From positions 1 through 5,946 of the forward strand of contig JAFGSP010000196.1 of the NCBI GenBank assembly GCA_016934775.1: DNA of 5,946 nt, read 5' to 3'. Shown in pieces: positions 1 to 5,806 of this stretch; position 1 is the first letter of the stretch; each line of letters opens with the position of its first letter. The notes beneath the pieces were generated by a model. It made no database searches. It was not told the origin of the DNA and saw nothing but the letters and a program-made list of their open reading frames with translations. The position numbers were made by a program, and so were the translations under genes. The DNA is from Candidatus Woesearchaeota archaeon (lineage in GTDB: Archaea > Nanobdellota > Nanobdellia > Woesearchaeales > GW2011-AR15).

Positions 1-3000
1 AAGACTGACAACCTTGCTTATCCCGTGCTCGTTCATTGAAACGCCGTAAAGGTTGTCTGCTTCTGAGATGATGCCGTCATTGTGGCTTATCACTATGTAC
101 TGGGCCTTGCTTATGTACTGCCTTACAAGCTCTGCCAGCTTTTCTGAATTTCTCTTATCAAGCGCAGCATCAACCTCGTCAAGCACATAGAAAGGAGCAG
201 GCTCGTGGTCCTGCACAGCAAAAAGAAATGCCAGTGCAGTCATTGTTTTTTCTCCGCCTGAGAGGCTCCTGATGTCAAGGAATTTCTTTCCGACCAGCCT
301 CACTTTGATGTTCATGCCGCCTTCGAACACAGTCTCAGGCTCTTCAAGGTCAAGCGTTGCCTCTCCCTTTGTGTTCAGCGATAGGAATTTCTGCTGGAAA
401 TTCTCATTTATTGCATCATAAGTATTCATGAAAAGGTCCTTTTTCTTTGTTTCGATCTCGTTCATCATTACCAGAACATCTTCTCTTTCAGAGACTAATT
501 TTTCTTTTTTCTCAAGCACGTTTTCATATTCTTTCTGCACTTTGTCATAGATCTCCAGGGCTCTCATGTTTACAGCCCCGATATCCCGGACCATCTTTTC
601 GAATTCCCATATCTCTCTCTTTATTTTTTCTTCGTCTTTATCTTTGAATATCGGGACGCCTTCATATTCTTTATATTCCATGTTGAGCCCTTCAAGCTCA
701 GCAGTCACTTTAGCGTTGTCCAGATTAAGAGTGTTCAGCTTCAGCTCTTCATTTCTTCTTGAGTCCTCATTCTTATACAGCTTGCTCTCTATTTTGGCAA
801 CTTCTTCGTTGATTTTTTCTCTCTTCTTGAACAGGCCCTTGAACTTTGCATAGAATTCTTTCTGCATTCCTTCTTTTTCCTTAAGCTCTTTCTCCTGGCT
901 CTTTATGAGGTCTTTGAGATCCTTAATTTCTGTATTGAAATCCTCATCTTCCTTATTGTGCTGTTTCAATATCTTTTTTGTGTTGTTGAGCTCAGGCTCT
1001 AATATGGTGGAAATCTGGACATCGATGTTCTTCATCTCAGTCTTAATCCTGATGATGTCCTCTTTTAATTCTGATCTCTTCTGGTCAAATGTGTTAAGCT
1101 CTGCAAGGAGTGTCGGGTTTTTCAGGGCATTGATTTTTTCCCTTATCTGCTGCTTCCTTATCTTTATCTGGGCAAGCTCTGAATTCGCTCCTGTTACTTT
1201 CCCTGTTATCTCCCTGAGTTCAGAATCCATGCTTTCGATCTTTTCAGCCAGATCTTTTTTCAGGTTCTTGGATACGTCAAGGTCAGAGTCTTCAAGATGG
1301 AGTGATTTCTCAGACTTGATTATCTCAGCTTCAAGCTCTGCCTTAAGATGCCTTAGTCTTGTTATAGAGTCTTCATTTTCCTGTTTCTTTCCCTCAAGGT
1401 TCGATACGACGCTTTCAAGGTCAGCGTCCTGCGATTCAAGCTCTTTGATCTGCGACCCCAGTTCCTTTTCCTGGAATCCTCCTGCGAGCTTTTTCCTGAA
1501 GCCGCCGTGCATGGCTCCGCTGAGCTCTGTGAGGTCGCCGTCAAGAGTGGCCATCCTCAACTTTCCGACTCCTATATTTCTTGCGACATTGATATTATCC
1601 ACAATCACTGTGTTTCCAAACACATATGAGAACACGTTCCTGAACTTCGGATCAAATTTTATCAGGTCAATTGCTCTGCCCTTTACTCCTGGTGAATTCA
1701 ATGCATGGCTTACCTCAGGCCTGGGCACAGATGCTTTCATCCTGTTCAGAGGGAGGAAGCTTGCAGTTCCCAGCCTGTTCTGTTTCAGGTAATTGATGCA
1801 TTCAGAAGCTGTTTTATCAGTATCTACAACAATACTCTTTACTTTTGATCCTGCTGCTACTTCAAGGGCTACAGTATATTCACTGCTCACCTCTCCCAGG
1901 TTGCTCACAGTGCCGTATATTCCCTTTACTTTGCTCTTTAGCTCAAGTATCCTCTGGATAGCTATGTCTCCTGCAAATCTCTCAGATAAGCTGGCCTGTT
2001 TTGCATTCAGCTTCGCAAGCTCTTCTTTTGCTTTTAGCAGCCTTGCCCTTGCATTTGCCAGCTGGGCAGTCACAGCAGAATCTTCATTTAGTCTCTGGTT
2101 AAGCTCAAGAGTAGCTTTCTTGAATTCTTCTCTTGTATGCTTAAGCCTAGTTATCTCCTGCTGGTGCTCTTTCTGCACTTCCAGGACCTTTGTTATCTTC
2201 TCATCTGCTGTCTGTACCTGATATTCAAGCCTGTCTTTTTCTCTTAATAATTCCTGTTGTTTTTCTCTTAATTCCTGGATTTCAGTTATCTTTATCTCTG
2301 CTTCTTTGTCTATAGACTCAATCTCTTTTTCAAGATCAGTAGAATCAGAAAGCTTGTGCTTTTCCTTGAACTTTGATATCTTTTCTTCAATCAGGCTTAT
2401 CTGGTCCTGCTTGTCGCTTATCTGCTTTTCCATGGTCTTTTTCTCATTGTTCAGCCTGGTGACTTTGTCATCTATGTCCTTGAAGCTCTGCTCGAGCTGT
2501 ACTTTTCTTTCAGATATCCTTGCCAGCTCATTCTCTATGGAATTTATCCTGCTCCTGTTAGTTCCTATTGATACCCTTAGCTCCTCGATGAGCTTCTGGA
2601 TCATGACTTGGTCTTTGTCTCCTTTTTCTTCAATCTCTTTATTTATGAGTTCAATCTCCTTTTTCTGGGCTTCCATCTCTTTCCTGAATTCTGCAATCTG
2701 GTCCTCTATTTTTGTGATGGCCTCTTTTCTTTTGCAGATGTCCTGCTCAAGCCCTGATTTTTTCTTATCTTTATCAGAAATCCTGATATGCAGAACAGTC
2801 GCCTTGTTCCTCCTAATCTTGTCATCCAGCTCTTTGAACTTCATTGCCTGATTACGCTCTTTTTTCAGTTCTCTCAAATAGGCCTGCCTCTCTGCCAGGA
2901 TGATATCAGATTCTTTGAGCTTATCCTCTACTTTGTTGAGCTCATTTATGGCCTTCTGTTTTTTCTCTTCATATATGGAGATGCCTGCAATCTCTTCAAT

Positions 3001-3483
3001 TATTTTTCTTCTTTCAAGAGGAGACATCTCAACTATCCTGATAATATCTCCCTGCAGGACAATATTGTAGCCATCAGGGTTGATCCTGCCATGGTTCAGC
3101 AGCTCCACTATCTGGTTCCTTGTCACAGTCTTGTCATCTATTTTATAGATGCTGTTGCCTGATGACCTGACTGTTCTTGATACCTTAACTTCTTTTGATG
3201 TCAGCGGAAAGATATTGTTAGAATTGTCAAAATATATCTCGACCTTTGCCTCTTTTGCAGGATTCTTTGACTTGCCTCCGTTATATATGAGGTTGGCTGA
3301 CTTTTCAGCCCTCAGTGATTTTGAAGATGCCTTCCCCAGTACAAAGCACAGCGCATCTAATACATTAGATTTTCCGGATCCGTTTGGCCCTAGTATGCAG
3401 TTGAAATCATTGCCAAGAGGAATCTCTGTCTTATTAGCAAAACTTTTGAATCCCTGCATCACCAGCTTGTTGATTTTTGTCAA
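1..3483 (-). CDS. smc: Chromosome segregation protein SMC (3' end cut by window edge)
   Basis: SMC ATPase, the dimeric motor that folds and segregates chromosomes, normally working with ScpA-type kleisin partners. One uninterrupted frame gives 1161 residues. The N-terminal head has Walker A GPNGSGKS at residues 32-39 and Q-loop VLQGD with Q144. A long charged coiled coil runs from about 170 to 515. The hinge spans about 515-660 (GIYGTV near 521, GAMHGGF near 658). The returning coil covers about 665-1015. The C-terminal head has signature LSGGEK at 1074-1079, Walker B ending in D1102-E1103, D-loop ALDKRN, and switch H1134 in VISHND. All ATPase elements are intact. The likely start is TTG at 3483: an in-frame TGA lies four codons upstream and GAGG sits 7 bases before it. 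GTG (codon 8) and ATG (codon 9) would cut into the first beta strand. The last visible residues, VVSL, match the usual SMC end, so only a few codons are missing. Confidence 0.97.
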   Translation of the reverse strand, partial: MTKINKLVMQGFKSFANKTEIPLGNDFNCILGPNGSGKSNVLDALCFVLGKASSKSLRAEKSANLIYNGGKSKNPAKEAKVEIYFDNSNNIFPLTSKEVKVSRTVRSSGNSIYKIDDKTVTRNQIVELLNHGRINPDGYNIVLQGDIIRIVEMSPLERRKIIEEIAGISIYEEKKQKAINELNKVEDKLKESDIILAERQAYLRELKKERNQAMKFKELDDKIRRNKATVLHIRISDKDKKKSGLEQDICKRKEAITKIEDQIAEFRKEMEAQKKEIELINKEIEEKGDKDQVMIQKLIEELRVSIGTNRSRINSIENELARISERKVQLEQSFKDIDDKVTRLNNEKKTMEKQISDKQDQISLIEEKISKFKEKHKLSDSTDLEKEIESIDKEAEIKITEIQELREKQQELLREKDRLEYQVQTADEKITKVLEVQKEHQQEITRLKHTREEFKKATLELNQRLNEDSAVTAQLANARARLLKAKEELAKLNAKQASLSERFAGDIAIQRILELKSKVKGIYGTVSNLGEVSSEYTVALEVAAGSKVKSIVVDTDKTASECINYLKQNRLGTASFLPLNRMKASVPRPEVSHALNSPGVKGRAIDLIKFDPKFRNVFSYVFGNTVIVDNINVARNIGVGKLRMATLDGDLTELSGAMHGGFRKKLAGGFQEKELGSQIKELESQDADLESVVSNLEGKKQENEDSITRLRHLKAELEAEIIKSEKSLHLEDSDLDVSKNLKKDLAEKIESMDSELREITGKVTGANSELAQIKIRKQQIREKINALKNPTLLAELNTFDQKRSELKEDIIRIKTEMKNIDVQISTILEPELNNTKKILKQHNKEDEDFNTEIKDLKDLIKSQEKELKEKEGMQKEFYAKFKGLFKKREKINEEVAKIESKLYKNEDSRRNEELKLNTLNLDNAKVTAELEGLNMEYKEYEGVPIFKDKDEEKIKREIWEFEKMVRDIGAVNMRALEIYDKVQKEYENVLEKKEKLVSEREDVLVMMNEIETKKKDLFMNTYDAINENFQQKFLSLNTKGEATLDLEEPETVFEGGMNIKVRLVGKKFLDIRSLSGGEKTMTALAFLFAVQDHEPAPFYVLDEVDAALDKRNSEKLAELVRQYISKAQYIVISHNDGIISEADNLYGVSMNEHGISKVVSL

Positions 3484-3490
3484 GTTCCTG

Positions 3491-3494
3491 CCTC
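3491..3494 (-). promoter_or_regulatory. Shine-Dalgarno site that fixes the TTG start of smc
   Basis: On the minus strand this reads GAGG, 7 bases before the TTG codon at 3483. An in-frame TGA lies just upstream of it, so no longer reading is possible. The site is correctly spaced for TTG, and too far from the internal GTG/ATG codons, so it supports the unusual start codon. Confidence 0.6.
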
Positions 3495-3533
3495 AGTGTT
3501 ACTAAGAACATTAGTTTTACTTAAAGCTTGTGT

Positions 3534-3543
3534 TTTTATATTT
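3534..3543 (-). promoter_or_regulatory. Probable TATA box of smc
   Basis: The minus strand reads AAATATAAAA, centred near 3538. With archaeal spacing of about 26 bases, transcription would start near 3512, giving a leader of roughly 29 bases that contains the GAGG ribosome site. A second weaker candidate (CTTTAAGTA, near 3521) would start transcription almost on top of the ribosome site and is less likely. No transcript data support either one. Confidence 0.4.
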
Positions 3544-3563
3544 TACTATTGTTGCAGAGAAGA

Positions 3564-3574
3564 GGCTATTAGCC
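3564..3574. repeat. Perfect 11-bp palindrome, possible operator
   Basis: GGCTATTAGCC has 5-bp arms around a single central T at 3569. It lies about 25 bases upstream of the smc TATA box and about 55 upstream of the TATA box of the rightward gene. Its core CTATTAG recurs in the palindrome at 3595-3605. A regulator-binding role is inference. Confidence 0.4.
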
Positions 3575-3594
3575 ATACTTAATCACTAATTCAT

Positions 3595-3605
3595 AACTAT
3601 TAGTT
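3595..3605. repeat. Second 11-bp palindrome sharing the CTATTAG core
   Basis: AACTATTAGTT has 5-bp arms around a central T at 3600. It shares the seven-base core with the palindrome at 3564-3574; the two centres are 31 bases apart, close to three helical turns. It lies about 20 bases upstream of the TATA box of the 161-residue gene and abuts the 11-base element at 3606-3616. In AT-rich DNA a single such dyad could be chance. Confidence 0.35.
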
Positions 3606-3633
3606 AGTAGTTAAAATAGAAATGCTTAAATAA
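3606..3633 (+). promoter_or_regulatory. Promoter of the 161-residue gene, with shared upstream element
   Basis: The TATA box is CTTAAATAA at 3625-3633, preceded by a GAAAT purine stretch in the BRE position. Transcription would start near 3655, leaving a leader of about 25 bases before the ATG at 3682. Immediately upstream, 3606-3616 reads AGTAGTTAAAA, an 11-mer found again at the same distance from the TATA box of the gene at 5259. Confidence 0.55.
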
Positions 3634-3681
3634 ATTCGTTAGATTCCCTCTATCCTATAATCTTTATTTGAGTGAACAATA

Positions 3682-4167
3682 ATGTCTGATCTGCTGAGAA
3701 AATTTTTTGACCAAAAAAATAAAATCCTGCCTGCGGCTGAGGAATTCATTAACGAGCTATATGAAGAAGCATGTTCCAGGTTTTCAAATAAATATGGAGA
3801 TAGGTTTTTTGATGAGAAAACAGATCAGGGAATTGAAGCCTATGTCCAGGCGCCTATAGAGACTGGAGTCCTTAAGATCAGGCCTTCAGGAAAAGCGGAT
3901 GAAGATTATTTTGAAATCAGTTATCTGCTCTACACTCAGTTTATCGAAGTTCTGGGTGAAAAGGGTTATTATGAAACAGACTCTGCAAAAGAAATAATCA
4001 TGGAGTATAGATGTAATAATTCTACAATCCCTGAGCCAGGGACCTATACTGAAGTGAGCATGATGACTAATGAGGGGAACTGGGATGCAAGAACTAATAA
4101 TCCCCTTTCAATACTCGTAGACAGGCTGGCTCCCGGGATAAATGTCCGGGGAAAAAAGATAGTATAG
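3682..4167 (+). CDS. Unrecognised acidic 161-residue protein
   Basis: I do not recognise this family. The protein is acidic and soluble-looking, with no signal peptide and no membrane segment. Residues 1-35 should form an amphipathic, charged helix rich in Glu and Lys. Residues 50-110 look like an alpha/beta core with aromatic-rich strands (YFEISYLLY at 76-84). The C-terminal third has PEPGTYTEVSMM (117-128), then NWDARTNNPLS (133-143) and a basic tail ending GKKIV. The only cysteines are C31 and C111, so no metal-binding cluster is visible. The ATG is the first possible start, because an in-frame TGA lies three codons upstream; a weak GAGTGA ribosome site lies 6 bases before it. Seven of eight arginines use AGA/AGG, as in smc and the isomerase-like gene. 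It has its own promoter and is divergent from smc. Adjacency to smc does not by itself imply a role in chromosome biology. Confidence 0.85.
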   Translation: MSDLLRKFFDQKNKILPAAEEFINELYEEACSRFSNKYGDRFFDEKTDQGIEAYVQAPIETGVLKIRPSGKADEDYFEISYLLYTQFIEVLGEKGYYETDSAKEIIMEYRCNNSTIPEPGTYTEVSMMTNEGNWDARTNNPLSILVDRLAPGINVRGKKIV

Positions 4168-4171
4168 CTTC

Positions 4172-4204
4172 TTTTTCCAATCGATTTTTATATTAGTTTT
4201 TTTT
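4172..4204 (+). terminator. T-run terminator region after the 161-residue gene
   Basis: Three T runs follow the stop codon: T5 at 4172-4176, T5 at 4185-4189 and T8 at 4197-4204. There is no convincing hairpin, which fits archaeal termination on oligo-T tracts. The region overlaps the TATA box of the next gene, so ending one transcript and starting the next would share the same 47 bases. Confidence 0.45.
4187..4193 (+). promoter_or_regulatory. TATA box giving a probably leaderless isomerase-like mRNA
   Basis: TTTATAT is centred at 4190, exactly 25 bases before the A of the ATG at 4215. At normal archaeal spacing, transcription would begin at or within a base or two of the start codon. No Shine-Dalgarno sequence precedes the ATG (the bases just before it are T-rich, then CTATCAAG), which fits a leaderless transcript. 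Confidence 0.6.
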
Positions 4205-4214
4205 CTCTATCAAG

Positions 4215-5054
4215 ATGACTGTTTCTCAGGAGATGCAATGGGAGCTTGCTGCAGAAGCTGCGCTTGATTCTATAAAAGACTACGTGTCTGAGAATGCAAT
4301 TGATACTATTGTGCTGGGCACAGGGAGGACAGTGAAGAAGACACTGGAGCTTCTCCTTGAGGATTCTGAATTAGCAGCTTTGAATATTGTATGCGGAACA
4401 GATGGGCTTTTGGAATATGCAAATGAATTGACAGAAGGAACAGGAAGAGTGATAGGAGATAAGGACAGCATCTCAGGGGATTACATCTATATTGATGGCG
4501 CTGACCAGATAGATCCTAAAGGAAACCTGCTGAAGGGCGGCATTAAGGTTGTAAAAGATAAAGACGGTAAATTAGTATATATCTGTTTTGGAGATCCTGG
4601 ATTTGAAGGTGCTACAAGGAAGGAAAAGGATCTGGCTAGAGGAGCAAAATATTTTATGGTGGTGGCAGACAGTTCAAAAGAAGTGCCTTACCTTGGCGCT
4701 AACGGTTATAAACTGCCGATAGAATTTGATTATTTTCATAAGGACTGGGTCTTACTATATCTAAATACTTTCTTTAATCTCAAGGCAGATCTGGCTTCGG
4801 ACCTCAGAAGAGTAACAGAGGGTGAAAAAGCAGGCAGCATATTTTTGACTGAGAATGTTAAAGTTATGTTGGATGTGGATTTTGACGGCAAAAGATATAT
4901 ACAGACTGATTTAGAGCTGCTGGAGAGACTAATGGAAGATACTTACTACATACATTCAGCAGGCCTTTTTGCAGAGACCAAGCCGAATCTTGTCATAATT
5001 GCAGACAGCGAAGGCCATGTCAGGAAAAATTATTATCCTGAGCCGAGCAAATAA
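4215..5054 (+). CDS. Divergent ribose-5-phosphate isomerase A-like protein
   Basis: Resembles RpiA, which interconverts ribose 5-phosphate and ribulose 5-phosphate in the cytoplasm. Family landmarks in order: helix AALDSIKDYV (15-24); nucleotide-style loop VLGTGRTV (33-40); IYIDGADQID (91-100) with the two active-site aspartates D94 and D97; LLKGG (105-109) with catalytic K107; ATRKEK (133-138), where E137 matches the general-base glutamate; VVADSSK (149-155); KLPIEF (166-171); VMLDVDF (217-223); SAGLF (248-252). It is 279 residues against about 220-235 for typical RpiA. About 21 extra residues sit between K107 and E137, and the usual glycine-rich run after KGG is missing. The phosphate-loop GTGST has become GTGRT. 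The ATG is the first start after an in-frame TAG at 4194. It has its own promoter, so it is not cotranscribed by necessity with its neighbours. The family call is firm; whether it is the cell's working isomerase is uncertain, so no symbol is given. Confidence 0.85.
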   Translation: MTVSQEMQWELAAEAALDSIKDYVSENAIDTIVLGTGRTVKKTLELLLEDSELAALNIVCGTDGLLEYANELTEGTGRVIGDKDSISGDYIYIDGADQIDPKGNLLKGGIKVVKDKDGKLVYICFGDPGFEGATRKEKDLARGAKYFMVVADSSKEVPYLGANGYKLPIEFDYFHKDWVLLYLNTFFNLKADLASDLRRVTEGEKAGSIFLTENVKVMLDVDFDGKRYIQTDLELLERLMEDTYYIHSAGLFAETKPNLVIIADSEGHVRKNYYPEPSK

Positions 5055-5124
5055 TGTGAATTCTGGCCCGATATAATATAGATTATATATTGCTAAGTTT
5101 TATAGGCTGCTGCCCAAATACAAG

Positions 5125-5131
5125 TTTTTTT
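5125..5131 (+). terminator. T7 terminator after the isomerase-like gene
   Basis: A run of seven T residues lies about 70 bases past the stop codon. A small GGC-tgct-GCC motif upstream (5105-5114) is too short and too far away to make a bacterial-type hairpin terminator. Oligo-T alone is adequate for archaeal RNA polymerase, so this is the likeliest endpoint. Confidence 0.4.
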
Positions 5132-5170
5132 AAATATCCGGCAAAACCTTAGATACTTATTGGGGAATAT

Positions 5171-5201
5171 GTGTTACTACAATTAAGTAGTTAAAAAACA
5201 C
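5171..5201. repeat. Interrupted inverted repeat just upstream of the TATA box
   Basis: GTGTT-ACTAC pairs with GTAGT and AACAC across a 6-base centre (aattaa); the right arm is split by TAAAA. This gives ten matched positions in two blocks of five. The right arm contains the AGTAGTTAAAA element (5186-5196) also seen at 3606-3616. Its position directly upstream of the BRE/TATA region suits an activator or repressor site, by inference. Confidence 0.4.
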
Positions 5202-5205
5202 AACA

Positions 5206-5213
5206 TTTATATA
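5206..5213 (+). promoter_or_regulatory. TATA box of the 174-residue gene
   Basis: TTTATATA matches the archaeal consensus very well and predicts a transcription start near 5235, with a leader of about 24 bases that carries a strong Shine-Dalgarno sequence. Dyads lie on both sides of it. Confidence 0.6.
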
Positions 5214-5231
5214 CCAGAGCGATATACTGGT
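5213..5231. repeat. Dyad between TATA box and predicted start, possible operator
   Basis: ACCAG (5213-5217) and CTGGT (5227-5231) are inverted across 9 bases. The same stretch also reads as a near direct repeat, ATATACCAG / ATATACTGG. A protein bound here would block the path of RNA polymerase from TATA box to start site. The arms are short, so chance cannot be excluded. Confidence 0.35.
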
Positions 5232-5246
5232 GGATAATAACAAGGA

Positions 5247-5252
5247 AGGTGA
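5247..5252 (+). promoter_or_regulatory. Strong Shine-Dalgarno of the 174-residue gene
   Basis: AGGTGA, within GGAAGGTGA, lies 6 bases before the ATG at 5259. The TGA at its end is in frame, so it also excludes any longer start. It is the strongest ribosome site in the window. Confidence 0.7.
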
Positions 5253-5258
5253 AAAATA

Positions 5259-5783
5259 ATGGGTGACTTTAGAAATATATTACCTGGAATAAACGGGCAT
5301 AAGCCTTTGCCAGTTGAGGATATTGATAAATTGGTTCAAAAAGCATATGGAGACACACACAGTTTTCTGATTAAAAATGGTGCTTGCCTGGGTCTAGATG
5401 AATTTCAATCTTATTTTGAAGTTGATATGACTAAGGGAAGGTTAGGAATTAGCCCACGAATACCAGAAAACGGGGAGCAAGAAGCATTAGAATTATCCTT
5501 TTCTAGGTATAACATTCCAGAACTTCAGAAAGCACGATATGGAGAAGTTCCTCTGCTGACTATGATATATGATTTGGTATTAGCGCAACTATATTTAGAT
5601 TTGGGAATCATGGAGCTTCATTCAGGTGAAGGTGATAAAACTCAATCAGATTTGGGTGAGCTTGGACTTGAGGGGGTAGTTCGTGAACATGTTAGAACTG
5701 GAGGGAGATTTGGAAAACCAACATCTTTGGTCGTTACTTCCTATGATTTATGTTATAACAACCAAAAAAAATATCTTTCTTGA
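5259..5783 (+). CDS. Unrecognised 174-residue protein
   Basis: I do not recognise this family. It shows no signal peptide and no cysteine cluster (only C43 and C165). Residues 1-70 mix charged helices and short strands (DIDKLVQKAYGDTHSFLIK at 21-39, then EVDMTKGRLGISPRIP at 54-69). Residues 86-120 form a long, mostly hydrophobic helix region (EVPLLTMIYDLVLAQL from 96) with buried-looking acids D105 and D114, more like a packing helix than a membrane span. A Gly/Glu-rich linker (HSGEGDKTQSDLGELG, 121-136) leads to a basic stretch VREHVRTGGRFGKP (141-154) and a strand LVVTSYDL. The ATG is fixed by the strong AGGTGA site. Three of eight arginines use CGA/CGT, codons nearly absent from the other genes here, which may hint at a different origin but is a tiny sample. 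The structured promoter suggests controlled expression. It converges on enolase. Confidence 0.8.
   Translation: MGDFRNILPGINGHKPLPVEDIDKLVQKAYGDTHSFLIKNGACLGLDEFQSYFEVDMTKGRLGISPRIPENGEQEALELSFSRYNIPELQKARYGEVPLLTMIYDLVLAQLYLDLGIMELHSGEGDKTQSDLGELGLEGVVREHVRTGGRFGKPTSLVVTSYDLCYNNQKKYLS
5764..5771 (-). terminator. T8 terminator candidate for enolase, inside the convergent gene
   Basis: Eight A residues on the plus strand are T8 on the minus strand, about 36 bases past the enolase stop. On the plus strand they encode the Gln-Lys-Lys of the neighbouring protein's last codons. If used, the enolase transcript would overlap the 3' end of that mRNA by tens of bases. Confidence 0.35.
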
Positions 5784-5795
5784 TAGATTTTATAA

Positions 5796-5801
5796 TTTTT
5801 T
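5796..5801 (+). terminator. T-run terminator after the 174-residue gene
   Basis: T6 lies 13 bases past the stop codon, within a T-rich stretch (TTTTATAATTTTTTG). It falls in the 23-base gap before the convergent enolase stop. No hairpin is visible. Confidence 0.4.
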
Positions 5802-5806
5802 GTTCT

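Larger units (their letters stand above)
3484..3681. other. Divergent intergenic region between smc and the 161-residue gene
   Basis: These 198 bases are AT-rich and contain no credible gene. They hold oppositely facing TATA boxes (about 3534-3543 on minus, 3625-3633 on plus), the smc ribosome site, and a central stretch of short dyads (3564-3574, 3585-3604, 3595-3605) between the two promoters. The placement suggests that a single regulator could affect both directions, but this is inference from layout. Confidence 0.6.
5055..5258. other. Intergenic region with terminator and structured promoter
   Basis: These 204 bases hold no credible gene on either strand. From left to right: an AT-only dyad (AATATA/TATATT, 5075-5091), a T7 run at 5125-5131, an interrupted inverted repeat at 5171-5201, a TATA box at 5206-5213, a 5-bp dyad at 5213-5231, and a strong ribosome site at 5247-5252. 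The second half is therefore a dense promoter for the next gene. Confidence 0.6.

Noticed and set aside
1..12. Possible truncation of smc at its C-terminus
   Set aside because: The frame is open to the edge and the visible end already matches the normal SMC terminus. The missing stop is a window boundary effect.
1362..1544. A 60-codon minus-strand frame inside smc
   Set aside because: It is an out-of-frame shadow of the SMC post-hinge coding sequence, with no start signals and no recognisable content.
447..3505. A chain of plus-strand open frames of up to 295 codons running opposite smc
   Set aside because: They are the antisense of one continuous SMC frame with all ATPase and hinge motifs in order. 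Their translations are Ser/Leu/Phe-rich, as expected from the reverse of Lys/Glu-rich coiled-coil codons, and they lack ribosome sites.
3484..3681. A hidden small RNA or tRNA gene in the divergent region
   Set aside because: There is no GC-rich folded core, no tRNA T-loop or acceptor pattern, and the space is already filled by two promoters and short dyads.
4280..4471. A 63-codon minus-strand frame inside the isomerase-like gene
   Set aside because: It is antisense to conserved RpiA motifs, is Ser/Val-rich in the manner of a shadow frame, and has no promoter or ribosome site.
5075..5091. AATATA-gatta-TATATT dyad as a regulatory element
   Set aside because: It is an AT-only 6-bp dyad in AT-rich DNA, not placed relative to a start site, and well within chance expectation.
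5105..5131. GGC-tgct-GCC followed by T7 as a bacterial-type hairpin terminator
   Set aside because: The stem is only 3 bp and lies about 10 bases from the T run. The T run alone was kept as an archaeal-style terminator.
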